A stretch of 64,000 nucleotides of DNA from Piromyces finnis (Eukaryota > Neocallimastigomycota > Neocallimastigomycetes > Neocallimastigales > Neocallimastigaceae): assembly GCA_002104945.1 (NCBI GenBank), contig MCFH01000016.1, positions 62,001 to 126,000 of the forward strand. Direction: 5' to 3'. The notes below the pieces were generated by a model. The model had not been told where the DNA came from, ran no database searches, and saw only the letters and a list, made by a program, of their open reading frames with translations. Shown here in pieces: positions 1 to 13,500 of this stretch (its first letter is position 1; every line of letters starts with the position of its first letter). The translations under genes were made by a program, and so were the position numbers.

Positions 1-3000
1 ATACATATATTCCATACTATCAAAAATGATAAAAAGCATAAATATAACAACAATAATAGCTATAATGAAAAATGCTTTTAAATGATTTGTTGAAGCATTA
101 TCAATTTTTTCCTGTACTCTATCTATAGATTTTAAAAATAATTCGCTAAATTGACCTTTCGAGTTTTCTGCAAATATATACATTGTAAATAATAGATTTA
201 TTAAAAAGATTTAATTATCATAAATTAAGATAAACAGTATATATCGATAGATAAGATATATAGAAATTTTATTTTATTAGAATATTACCTATAAAGTATC
301 TAAGAAAACCCAGTTTTATAAATAAAATTAATAAATGTGGTATTCAATAATTTTATTAAAAAATAATTTACTACTTAAAAAAAGTAACATACCTTATGTC
401 TTTATTATCAAGGTATTCAGGGGTTCTTATGTTTGTACTATTTTCTATAGAATTAAAAATAATATTCTTAGCAAATTTAAAATTAATACTATTTAAAAAT
501 TATTAATTAATTACTTCTTTCTATGATAATTCTTGCTTTTCTATCAATTTTTGATATTGTTTTATAATAATTTATATCTAATAACCGATCTACTACACCA
601 TTTTCAATTGGATTAATTGTTGTATAACCATGTGATTCTAGAGTATGAGATTTATATATGGTTGGTATGTAAACTGTTTCTATAAAATCTAAACTATTAT
701 TGATTGTTTTTGTACACATCATATCTGAAGGATCAATTCCAGATGCTGTTGCTAAACTTAAAATTCTGACTGCTCTCTGAATATCACCTACTATATATGG
801 TGATCGTGACACTGTTGTATATAGCTTTATATTTGTTGTAATACTTGAAAATGAAATAGTATAGAATATAATACTTTATATATATAGAAAAGTAGTTATA
901 ATAAAATATCAATAAACATTTAATGAAACTAACAATATTAGAATAATAAATCATTACCCAATTGTACCAATAATAATAGATAATGTAGTAATGATTTGCA
1001 TAACACTTAGTAATTTATATAATGGTTCTTGGCATCTATTAAGAACATTTTTTCTTTTGTATTTTAATAAATTATTATATCAATTAATAAAAAAAAAAAT
1101 ACTTAGTCATCAATTTGATTATATTTATTATGATAGTGATAATATATCATATATTAATATATATATTACCTTAAAATTTTAGCCTTTCTGTTTTCTAAAT
1201 CACTAGTCATTGAAGAGGATAATCTTTCTGATCTTTCATATTGATTTTGATCGTCCTTTCTTATTGTAGTTGGTTTTGTATTATCATTTTCATAATTCTA
1301 TAAATATTAAAAAAAAATAATTAATATATTTTATATACACAAAAACAATTTTCAATTATTTTTATATATTATAATTTATACTTCATTTTCTTCAAGCATT
1401 TGTATATATTTTTCCTATATATAATTTTTATATTATTATAAAAGTATTAATAATTTTTAAATAATAATATTTTCTTAGTTTTTTTTTATTGTAAAACTTA
1501 CAGCTAGGTCACCTCTATTCTATAAATATAAAATTAATTAAAAAAGATATAATAAAAAAATTATTATCATTTTAATATATGTTATTAACACCATTATTAT
1601 TTTTATAAGTATTATTATTGTTTTGATAGATTAAAAAAAAAAAAAAAAAGAAACATACTAAGGAATATCGTAAAAATAAAATATAAAGTTCTAATGATTC
1701 TTTCGAATGATTAAATTTCACAATAAATTTTTTATAATGTCCTTCCGCTTCTCTTAAAATATCTGTTAATTCATCATTAATTACCATAGTATTCTCAATA
1801 TCAGCTACAGTTTCTAAATTTTTTAATGAGCTCATTAAAGACTTTAAAAAATTTAAAGCCGCTAAATGATATTGAATAGATCTGTTTTTAATATCAATTA
1901 ATTCAAAATCGGAAGCGCTATCAATTATTTTTATTACGTTTGTGATATTTTTTCATTTATAATTTTTATTTATTAAATAAATAATTCTAATTAGTTAAAA
2001 ATAATTACAGTAATTATAAAATAATATAATAATATACAACATGTATCAAAAAATGATAATGCTAATTAATACCTATTTTCGCCAGAACCTGGGTTTTCAT
2101 CAAACAATAACGATCTATCTGACTCTAATGAGAATGTTGCATCATACACCAAATATTTATCAAAAAATGATCTTGACATAGTAGAACATTTATATAAAAT
2201 TTTATCTGCAGTATATTCAATATTATCTAATAACTCATTTATATTATCATTTTGATAACATATTTTGTTTTGAGAAATATACCTTCTGATACCATGAAGA
2301 AAATTCCAGTATTGAATATAAACCTTAACAAATTATATATATATATTATGTAATTGTAATTAAAATTATATATCTACCAAACTAATTTTTTTAAAGGATG
2401 ATAAAAAAAAAAACCTATTAAAAGTAAAAAAAATTTATTACCTCTGTTGTGCGATTATATTGATTTACGCTTATTATTATTAAATCAAAAATAATATTTA
2501 ATTTTTTATTATTTATATTATTTATATTATTTATTTTATTACTAATTTAGTAAATGATATTGTTATTACAAAATATATTTCATACCCTTCTTTAAATAGA
2601 TAATCTAATAGGGTGATAGCATCTACAGAACGATTATATCTTTTAATATATAATAATATTAATATAGTTTCATTATCTGAGATGATTTTTTATTATATAT
2701 ATATATTATTACAATATAAAACAAGAGACATAGGCACAATCAGAAGGTCTATAGTAAACGGCTTCTTTTTTTACTATTTTCTTTTCAGATGCTATTACAA
2801 AAAATATATTTAAAAAATTATATATTTTTAATGAAAAAATATATTGTATTGCATAATATTAAAAAATATTGAGCTTATTTATATATCTATATAATAAACG
2901 AATATTCACCAATTGTTTGTATTGATTTTTCAACAGAGCCATCCTGCTCATTAAATTCTTTTTTTTCTTTCATTCTTTCACATATATGACTCTTATTATA

Positions 3001-5047
3001 TTTTTTCTTTATATTACCATATATTCTTTTTGAATACCAATTAATATAGTATTTGTTTAGCATCCATCCAATAATAAAACCAACAAATAAAATTGGGAAA
3101 AAAACGTAAAATTGTGGTGTAACATGAATTATAGTAAATAGGATATATATAAATGATTGTAATGCAACAGATGTCCATACTCCAGAATAAAATTTATTGA
3201 TCCTACTATTATAATAATTTTGACTATTTAAATGAAAATATAATAAAACTACAAATCCAACAAACAAAATCGTTAATGATACATATTGAATTTTAAAGAA
3301 ATTTTGGAATAATCTTGTATTTAAAATCTACATATCAAAATATGTATAAATTAAAGGAAAAAATTTTAATGGTTTATTGTTTGTTTGTTTGTTTGTTAAA
3401 TTTTATATAATTTAAAAGATTTTTATATACTCACTTCAAAGAACATAATTCTTTTATATATAATAATAATATTTGGTGAAAACAAAGCATTGACTTTTCC
3501 GGATAAGGGGAAGTAACGTTGTGAAAAATATGAAACCTTCAAATGAAATATTTTTTATTAAAATTTTATTTTTATTTATTTTTACTTATATTTCATAAAA
3601 TATTATTCATAACATACTAAAAATGAATAAGATAAAAAAATAAATAACAAAAATAGTGACACCATTATACTGTAATTATATATATATATTGATTAGTGAC
3701 TATGCTTTTATTTATCTAATTTTAGTTATTAAAATATTTATGTTTATATATAATATTGAAAAAAAAAAACTTTACAGTTTTAAGTGAGTACTATCATAGC
3801 ATTTAAATTTAATAACACCATTTTCTCCTGAAGAACAATTTAAAAACTCAAAAAAATTGTATATGCCTATATAAATAAGTAAATAACTTAGTACCCATTT
3901 TCATACTAATTTTGTACATAATTTATTTATATACATGATATTTACATGGTATATAGCAAATTCTTAAAAATATAAATATATAAAAAAAAAAAAAATAAAT
4001 AAAAAATATTAATAAAATAATGATAATAATAATCAAATTTCTATAATTCTTATTAATTATTAATTTACCTATATAATAATCCATTTAAGTAACTATTAAT
4101 CTATTAATTTATTAATATTAAGATTATTTCTTGTTATTTATTTTATTTTATTATCTTTTCCCATGTAATAGTGAATGTATTACCTTTATTATTGGACCAG
4201 GTACCTTTCTAATTATTATCAAATAGAGATAAATGTATTAATAATAATAGTTATATTTCTTTATAAAAAAATTAAAGATTACCTCATTGAAGTAATACCT
4301 CCTAAAAACCCATTAATTACTACATTTTTTTATTATTAAAAATTTAATCTTAATTATTAATTTATATTTATCTTCATATTGGTTAATATTCTAGCCTTAC
4401 CTAAACATATTGTCATAAATGTAATGCAACTTCCAATAATCACCAAGTAACTAACTAAAATGACAATAATAATAGTTATAATTTACTAAATTAATTAATT
4501 TATTATTGTTGTTGTTGATGTTATTGCTATTAGTATTATATCTAATCCACATACATGTTGAAAAAATATTTTTTAAAAAAAATACACTAAAAATTGATTT
4601 TATTGAACTTGGAACATTTGAAAAGTAATCTTCATAAAAAAGAATAAATAATTGAATGTCTGTTTATAATAGGTATTATTTTAATTTCAAAGAATTTATA
4701 TATTAATAAACATTTATAATTCAAATATTTTTTACTTTTTTTTTTTTATTATTATTATTTATTTTTACTTTCTATAATTATCAGTACATATTCCAAAAGA
4801 TTTGGTATATAACATTTCTTGTTCAATGACTCGAAATAATAAAATAAACTGATCTATACATATATCAATAAAAAATCATTAATATGTTTTAACTTCAGTT
4901 TTATAAGTAATAATAATTTTATTTTACTTCATATTTTTTTAAATTCAAAGAAGATTGAATATTGAAAACTTCTTTTTGTTTTTCAGGTTTATCTTCATCT
5001 ATTTCTTGTTCCAAATTATAATTATTCACATTTTCATTTATATTCAT
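1..5047 (-). CDS. TmcB/TmcC-like multi-exon membrane protein (3' partial)
   Basis: I read this as one gene with at least 15 short exons. Exons I could join in frame from the start are 4928-5047, 4769-4853, 4555-4629, 4401-4454, 4283-4319 and 4184-4208. They give an Asn/Glu-rich N-terminus, then a membrane segment around SYLVIIGSCITFMTICL. Further exons lie near 3785-3875, 3440-3530, 2887-3320 (several transmembrane helices), 2590-2640, 2060-2325, 1590-1935 and 1160-1300. Others lie at 960-1080 (a membrane segment), 507-845, 392-480 and 1-170 (another membrane segment). The exons at 2060-2325 and 1590-1935 encode helical repeats of the type AEGHYKKFIVKFNHSKESLE followed by LYILFLR. This resembles the TPR-like repeats of 'tiny macrocysts' TmcB/TmcC proteins, which are common in chytrid-like fungi. 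The splice at 4184 into the next exon is unresolved, so the middle of the model is uncertain. The family assignment is from recalled pattern only. The function is unknown, possibly membrane sensing. The 3' end lies outside the window. Confidence 0.6.
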
Positions 5048-6219
5048 TTTTATTAAAAGTTTACTAAATATATAATTTTAACAGTAAATTAAAAAAAGTA
5101 AAAAGAAATATAATAATTATATATATGAATATATATATATATATTCATATATTTTACTCCAAGTAATTGTTATTTTTTACTTGAAAAATTCAATTCAAAT
5201 AGTCTAATTTATAACTTTATAAAAAACTTTAAATTTTATTAACTAAAGAAAGTGGAGATAAAACAAAAATTAAATTTGAATAAAAATATTAAAATAACTT
5301 CTTTGTTTATTTTTTTATTTTTCCTTTTAAAAATTTTTCTATTATTTAACAATAGGAAACATTCATTCTGTATAATTTAAAAATAAATAATGAAATTATT
5401 ATTTTTTATTAGTAGTAGTAGTGGTAATAGGTAATAATATTTGTAGAACATATAATTTCATATTTTAATTATTGATTAAAAAAAAAATGGATCCATAATA
5501 AGTGTTATTTTTCTAATAAAAATACATTTAAAATATAAAAATATAAGCATTTTCGTATAAAATTTAATATAAATACTGAATAGACTACTTTTCTTTCTTT
5601 TTCAACATATTCAATATTCAATAGTATAATACGTATTAGAATTTTAATATTATATACTAAATCTGAATTCTATTATATTTCATTAAATCTATGATAGAAG
5701 TTATTCAATATTAAATAAGGTTTGTTTATTATGTTAATTCTTCTTAAGTTGAAAAAGTATGAAATATACATTAATATTTACACTAATTGTAATTTTTGTT
5801 AAATAAAACGAAACTTTCAAAAAATAATGTATTTTAAATAACGAAAATTAAAAAATTACATAAATTAATTTATTATATTTTAAATTTCTTTTTTTTTACT
5901 TCATTTCAATCTTTATATTCTGACATACTTCCCATATATTCAAAATACACTGTTGTCGTACTATTATTAAAATAACTTTATTTAATAATAGTTATTTATT
6001 AAATAACTATTATTAACATTTATTTATTTTTGAGTTTTTGCTTCATTTTATTATTATTACTATTATCATTGGTGATTGTTTTATAAAAATCTTGAAAATA
6101 ATTTATAAAAACATTTTATTTCATATTTTATTTTTTAATTTTTATTATTACTTTATTTTATTTTATTAAGAATAACTCATTAAAATATCTTATATTACAT
6201 AAAAAAAAAAAATTTTTTT
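5048..6219. other. AT-rich intergenic DNA
   Basis: I see no coding exon, tRNA or structured repeat here. It holds A/T homopolymers and short TA repeats, including a dyad of TATATATGAATATATATATATA type near 5120-5150. It probably includes the promoter of the TmcB-like gene on the left. Confidence 0.6.
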
Positions 6220-6231
6220 TTCTCTTCTAAA

Positions 6232-6796
6232 TTTTTTTTTTTTTATTTTTTTTTTTTTTTTAACTTCCGAGTGCATTTCTCCCATCGATCAGAATTAGCT
6301 CCAATGGTGGTTCTTAGAGAAACGTTGGCTCATTCCTATTGCTAGGTGGTTGTGACCCTCCTGGTCTGTCATACTGTTTCTTCAGCTTCGACGCTCACTT
6401 AATCCATGTACATTAGATGCATGTCGTTGTACGATATTTCACAACTACAATGCTAAGCCTCTTATAGTCAATTTGATCACGTGTCAACCGCCCCCTAATG
6501 TTTACACTTAAATTGATTAAGGAATATTACGTGTTTTTGGCATAGCCTAAGTCACCACTTATTAAGTTCTAATTTGGAATGTACCATGTACACTAGACCC
6601 TCTCAGGCCGGCTAGACGAGTGTTATTATCATAGTAGTAAATTAGAAAGTTCATTTATACTTACCTGAATATCATAACCCAACCCATGGCAAACCCAGTG
6701 GGAAAATCCACAGGCACTGACATCTGCGGGGTCGAACCAGAAGCCTTATGTATGCTAAGGAAACGCCTTAACAACCAGGATAAAAACTGGAACGAC
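6232..6796 (-). mobile_element. SINE copy A, tRNA-like head, intact with target-site duplication
   Basis: A ~535-bp non-coding body (6262-6796) plus a poly(A) tail (poly-T at 6232-6261), oriented right to left. It is flanked by perfect 12-bp direct repeats TTCTCTTCTAAA at 6220-6231 and 6797-6808, so both ends are defined. Its base composition is far richer in G+C than the surroundings. The head contains TGGTTGTTAAGGCG, which resembles a tRNA A box, followed by a short CCTTA/TAAGG stem and then GGTTCGACCCC, a B-box match. This is the layout of a tRNA-derived SINE. Apart from 17-18 bases at the 5' end, the body matches the copy at 31670-32319; I found only two substitutions. No ORF of note. It would depend on a LINE for mobility. 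Confidence 0.85.
6728..6792 (-). promoter_or_regulatory. Putative pol III internal promoter (A and B boxes) of SINE copy A
   Basis: On the minus strand TGGTTGTTAAGG (A-box-like) precedes GGTTCGACCC (B-box, plus-strand reverse complement at 6728-6737) by about 40 bases, a spacing normal for tRNA genes. The cloverleaf is degenerate: the T stem has mismatches and no standard U33 anticodon loop is apparent. It therefore looks like a promoter relic rather than a functional tRNA. Confidence 0.6.
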
Positions 6797-6808
6797 TTCT
6801 CTTCTAAA

Positions 6809-7012
6809 AACTAAGGAAATAAATATTATTAATTTTTTTTTTTTTTTTTTTTTAATTGTTCTTATTACATTATTTTCTTTTCTTACTTTTGTAATTTTCT
6901 TCTCCTTTTTTTTTTTTATCTTATATTTTATTTCATTATTACCATCTCATCATGAATACATAGATATTAAAAAAATTAAAATTTGATAGATATATATAAA
7001 AACATCAATTTC

Positions 7013-7048
<36 letters not shown>

Positions 7049-7542
7049 TATAATATATATATTAAAAAATGACTAATTAATTTTTCAATTTAAAAAGAAA
7101 ATGAATTAAATATATATTTTAATATTATATAAATATGATGTTGTTGATGATTAATAATGGATAATAAAATTATCTTATAATGAAAATGTTTTTTTTTTCT
7201 TCTCTTTTTTTTTAAAAAAAAAATTTAAAAATATTTAAAATTCTATTTTGTGTTTTTGTTATTATTATTATTTTGGGGGTTGTATTTTATATATATATGT
7301 AAATTTTAATATAGATTTGTAGATATAAATTTTCTATATATAATACAAATAAATAGCTGTGATTTGTAATTTTTGTTTGTTTGTTTGTTTGTTTGTATTT
7401 TTTTTTGTCAATTGTTCTATGAAAAAATTTATGATGCATAATCATGAGTAAAATATATATTTAAAATGAAATATTTTTTGTTTAAAATAAAAAAGACTTC
7501 TTTTTGTATTGTTTTGGTTTTTCATTAACTAAACTTCATTTT
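6809..7542. other. AT-rich 3' flank of the neurofibromin-like gene
   Basis: Holds several poly-T/poly-A tracts (for example 7011-7036) and a short GTTT tandem run near 7373-7397. Probably the 3' UTR and downstream region of the gene at 7543. No exon recognised. Confidence 0.55.
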
Positions 7543-10500
7543 TTATGAAACAATTGCTTCAACAACAGCACAACATAATTGAGATAATTTCATCTTCTTT
7601 GGTTTTGGGGCATTTGTAAAAAGACCACTTTCTGGTACACCAGCAAAACCGATATCATTAAGGAATGTTATAAGTTGATGGCGTCTTGGAGAATTTTGCC
7701 AATCATCACCAAGTGGTTTGCTAATTATAGCTGTTAAAATCGCTTGAATGGTTTCTCCTACTACTGGAGATTGATTATTATTTAAGGTATAAATCATCTT
7801 TGGAAGAATTGAATCATATATCATGACAAAGACATCTGGAAGTGCAACTGAAAGTTCAGCAAAGAATCTATAAATAAATACTTGTTCATTTTCATACTCT
7901 GCAGTTTGAAGTAAAGTGGCAAGCATAGTAGATAAAAGAATTGCATTTTCTTCATCAAGGGATAATTTATCCAAAATCTTAGACATTTTATTATAGTTAT
8001 CAATGGTATTAATATCAATATCACCGTATACATCATCAATAACACCGACACTCCAGAAAAGTTCCTTTAATTTTTCGGTAATTGGAAGAAGTGGGGCAAT
8101 CAAACCAATTAAATCTTTACCAACTGTATTATTAGCACCAATGCAAACTCCACCTCCAGACTTACTTGCAATTTCAAGGAATGTCATTAAAAGAGAAATA
8201 GTGGCGGATTTAGTAGCTGGATGTCTTAATCCCTTTAATAAATTAGTAGAAACAGCAAAAGCAAAGTTAACTGAGAAGTGGCAACCAACACAGGCATCCA
8301 TTTGATTAACAATTTCTGTGAGTGGCTCACGAGCTTTCATAAGATATGAGAAGATAGTTTCATCGACAAAACAGTCATTAGCTTCTAAAGTTCTTAATAC
8401 TACCTTAATTAAATTGATTGCAGCTTGGAATAATGGAATATTTCCGATTTGAATTAAAGACATACCTAACCAGAACATTGGGGACATATAACGAGAATCT
8501 AATGGCAAATTCTCCACAACATTAGTTAAACACATAATAATACTAATAATGTAGGTACATTCAGTTTGATCGTAAAGAGCTAAAGCATTTCTTAATGCAA
8601 CTAAAATTTGATATAAAAGGTCGTCATCTACTTCATCTCTGGCTAAACAACCCATGGCTACAAATGCACGTGGTTGAAGAGCAGGATTATATTGGAATGC
8701 AGTACTTGTAATTAAACTCATCCAACGAGATTTCCAAGTAGCAGAAACTTCTTCATTTGGAGCACCATAAGTCATAATATTCAAAAGAGTTGTGGAAACT
8801 GTTTCTAATGCAGAAAGAGTGATACCTTCATATGGATCAGACATTGCCTCACTAATATTTGTAAATGCATTTTGTGATCCTTTATTCATTCCAAATAATA
8901 AACAGAATTTAGTATCAACAAAGTCAGAAAGCTGTAATTGAAGATTCTTAAGGGTTTCACTTTCCGGTGGGAGTGAAATGCACATAGAGTGTATTAAGTT
9001 AACAACTAATCCATGAACAGAAGCACGAATTAATGGGGAACCAACACCAACAAACATGGTAATAATATGGAATAATTCTGGTAAATACTGTTGAACAAAT
9101 ATATTATTACTAAACGAAAGCATTAAAATTAAACGAACCATAATTGTTAATTCATCCCAATCAGGATGATCAGTTAAAGAAACAGCACCATTAAATGCTG
9201 AAACCTTCAACTTCTTTCTTAATTTTGATATAATCTTTCCAGCTACTAATTGAACATTTAAAGAAGCATAAGAAACAATAGTATTACAAATGATTTCTGA
9301 TTGAGCAGTTAATGCACCACACTCAAGTGCTTTACGAATAAAAACATCAATAACCTCAGAAACAATTTCTTCTGCTTCACCCAATACCTTCCATATCTTT
9401 GTTTGAATATATGGATACATATCACTTTCAGTAATACTGAAATCAATAAATTGACGTAAAATTTCTTCTAACTTTTCTGAAGCTTCTTTAGCCTTATCAC
9501 TATCACCAAGAGAACCTGGGTTGGCATAAAGAGCTAAATTTGGAATCCAAGGTGAAATATATTCAATACAATAATGCTTCAAATCTTTTGAGGATTTTTG
9601 CATACCTTCAAAGGCTTCTAATAAAAGTTCTAAAGTTAACTCAGGCTTAGTACGTGCAAGGCGTTCACTAATGCTAATGATAAAGTTGATACTATTAGAA
9701 GGAATACACAATCCTTTAGTACTTAAAAGTTGATTATCAACATCAAATGAAAATGCTAAACTTAATGAATACAAAAGATTATAAGCGGAAAGTCGTAATG
9801 TTGGATCATCGCTTCCTGCGTTTAATAAAGCCATATTAAGAAGAGTACCTGGAACATCACCTGGTCTAAGAATACGTTCAGTCATACCAGATGGTCTTGA
9901 ATATTGGAAACGAGAACGAGAGGCACGGATAGCTTGGAAAATTTGATCACGCTTTGGTGATGAGAAACTTTGCATACGCTTATCTTGTCCATAGCGGATA
10001 ACAAAATCACTCTCGTCTTCAGGATCACTACTATATAAAATATCAACAATTTCCGAAATTTGAATTACATCATTAAATGTACATGGAATACCGAAAAGTT
10101 CTTGCTTCTTAACAGTAGTAATAATAATACTATCCTTGTTAATTTTTAAAACGACTTGATTACGACTCTTATAATGAGTAATTCGGATTACTGGTGTAAA
10201 ACTAGTAATAATATCTTTTTCTAAAAGAATTGTAGACTTTGGAAGCTTTAATTCAGCTGAAGAAATGTATTCATTTAATTCACTTGTAAAAGTAACACAA
10301 ATCATCTTTTTCAATACCTGGTTTGTAATAGTCTTTGCAAATTGCTTTGACCACTTTTTAAAGACAGTTGTAACATTGTATAAATAAATACGATTTAAAT
10401 TTTCAAAAGTTTCTGGTGGGAATAATAAAAGGATCTTAAGCCAATAAACGTTCTTTACTTCGTTACCAATATCAAAGAAACTACAGTCAATTACAATTTC

Positions 10501-13500
10501 ATATGGCTTATTTGAATATTGTTTTACAACAGTTAAGAAATAATACAATAACAATTCAATATCTTCACTTTCAGTTGGTACTCTTCTTGCAATTAAATAA
10601 AAGACAGTATTTCTTTCCTTAGACATACCTCCTTCGTAGAAAATCTTGGCATCTCTTATGGCATCAAGATTACGGTGTTCATTTCTTTGAAGGAAATCAA
10701 GGAAATCAATATTAATAACACCAGACTTTCCAATTATAGAAGAAGTTGATTGAGTTTCAGTTATCTCTGGTGGTGGACCTAATTGATTGATTAATGCAGT
10801 AAATTGTTCAAATGTCTTTTTAATACTATTTGAAGATGGTTGTGGCATTGTACTACGGTTCATTAACTTTGTTTCACGGTCAGCTCTATTAATATCTTCA
10901 TTACTGGATTGATTAGAAACAAGATTTACATTTGAGGAAGATTGATTATTGGAATACATAGTATTCTTACGACTATGCTTATTTTTACGAGAAATCATTT
11001 CCTTACCAGCTCTTTCAATTTTTTCTTGATTTTCAACCAAATAGTAATGAAGCTTATTAATAACATTTTGATCAATCAATGCATCACCATCTCCTATGTA
11101 AGTACTATCTACAATTGGCATAGAACCATCTAAACCTGAAATACATTTTAAGAAACCAGTAACTTGAGTAATATTTGATTTTAAAAATTCATTTAATTCA
11201 ATCATAAAGGTTTCCTTAACACCAAAAAGAACATTATTAGCCAAATTTTGAATGATTTTTGTACATAATACCAAGCCACGACGTAATTCTTTATGAGACT
11301 GTGGAATAGTAATTAAATCATGACCATCAGGAGAAACTATAGCAGGACAGAAGAAACGAAGGAATATAAAACCACCAACTGCTGGTAATGGTGAACCTGG
11401 GAATTTATCATTGACAACCTTAGCAATAAAAGTGCAAAGTTCTACAAAACAAGAAGGAATTCCTTGACTATTAGTAATAGCATCAATAAAACCTTGGCAT
11501 GCATTCTTTAAATTTTCCAAATTTGTATTCTTATCCCCATATTGAATTTTTGCTGGATCAATTTCATATGACTTATCAACAGAATCAGCAACTAATTGAT
11601 CTAAATATGGTTGAAGTGTTTTTCTTAAATATTCACTACCTTGAGATTTTGCAAAATATGTTAAAAGTCTAGTAGCCATACTATTTCTTCTGAAAAGATT
11701 CGCTGGAGATTCAGTTTTAATAACTTCCTTTTCTACAACAGTTTTAATTAATTTTAGAATTAAATCATGATTATTTTTAAAGAGAGTCAAGATAATCTGT
11801 GCAATTTCATCAATGTCACCAACTGGAGCAACTTCACATAGAGCTAATGGAAGAGTTAAATCTGGATCAACAAAGAGATCTATTAACTTTTTATATCTTT
11901 CCTTCATAACTTTTTCCTTATTTTCTTCAGATAGATCTTCAAAATCAGAAACTTGGTTTAATATATTAGTAAAGATTTGCATAAATGCAGCTCTAGTCTT
12001 AGTATCTTCATGATAACCTAAAGATAAAGAATATTTTAAACCAATATCAATATTTGAACTTAAAAGATTAGATAAAGCCAATATAGAATAATCTTTTAAT
12101 GGACCCATCCAACGAACATAATCTTTTGATTTTGAAAGAAGAGAAGAAAGTTCTGATGTAGCACCACGATAATCTCCACTTTCTATAATTTCTAAAAGAC
12201 GACTTCTTCTTAAAAGAGTAATAAAGAAATGGAAATATTTATTGAAAAGACGAGTTTTTTCTTCATCAATAGTAGCTTCATGAGCATCTTCTGGTTGAAG
12301 AGGAAGTTGAACTAATAAAATAGTAACAGTTTTCATACAGGAAATATCCAAATCAATATGAAGTTTAGATTCCTTATTATGAATATTTGTAAGATCATCT
12401 GCATACATTCTTTCACTTTGAAGTTCCTCTTTGTCATTTATCCAACCAATAAAAGTTTCCACTAATTTATTACGGAATTTAACAGAATTACAAAGACGAG
12501 CAAATTCTTTCTTGCTAAAAACTGAATCACAAAGTTGAGAAATTCTTACCTTAATTCTTAATGAAGTGCTATATTGATTTGGTGCTTCGGAAAGACGATC
12601 AACATAACGTATAAATGTAATGATCAAACTAGCTAAATCCATAGAACCTAAATAATCCGTTGTATCTTCACGATCTACCAAGCATCTAAATATACTTATA
12701 GCATTTTCGACAAAGGATGTATTTTTTTCACTGCATATAATTCTATCTCTTTCATCGAAAAAGTTACGCTTCATATTCAAATCAAGACACTTAAAGAATT
12801 GAGAATAAAGAAGAGTACTAAGTTCATTTCCAAGAAGTTCCTTTACAGATTCTCTTACCATTACATTATCAGAACCAAGTAAATCAACTAAAGCACGAAC
12901 AAATTTTTCAATTAAATCATAACCATTATTATATAATCTAGAAATACTATTAGTAGATAAGTAATTGGTATTATAAATATCTGTTTGTTCAGGCTTATTT
13001 TCATAACCAACTGTACCATTCATTCCTTTTACTAATTGATTTTGTGGTATAAGACCTTGCTTAACCATCTGTGTGACCATACGACCAGCGATAATGCAAC
13101 AACCCCCAAGAGCACAAAGGAATCCAGTATAGTTCTTCCACTCGCCTTTATCTTCAATAAATACATAATCTTCTGGACGAACTTGATAACGAGGATTACT
13201 TCCTTTCTTTTTAAGTTCATCATAATTATTATAATAATCCTCCCAATTATTTTGTGATAAAATAGGACTACCAAAGTTATTATTTGAAGGTAATGGAACA
13301 TTTTTATTTTGGGGAACAGATACATAACTGGTGAGTTTGTACCAACGTCTGTAAACTTCTTCATACGCACCCATAATACCTACTGTAGGTTTATCCAAAT
13401 TACGTAATACATTTCTAATACGTTTTTGTTGTACTTTTTGACTTGGAATAACGCCATTACTTAATTGTTGAATAATTTTACGATAAATATTAAGATTTTC

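Noticed and set aside
4150-4700. Voltage-gated cation channel pore in the left-edge gene
   Set aside because: One reading frame (YFSNVPSSIKSIF) recalls a channel pore loop, but no selectivity-filter or voltage-sensor pattern follows; the TPR-like part fits TmcB better.
6728-6796. A functional tRNA gene at the SINE head
   Set aside because: A and B boxes are present but the acceptor and T stems do not pair properly and the anticodon loop lacks a normal U33; the sequence continues as a 535-bp repeat.
8003-8305. Small ORFs antisense to or overlapping neurofibromin
   Set aside because: Shadows of a conserved coding exon on the other strand; same for those at 10942, 11813, 13036 and 14798.
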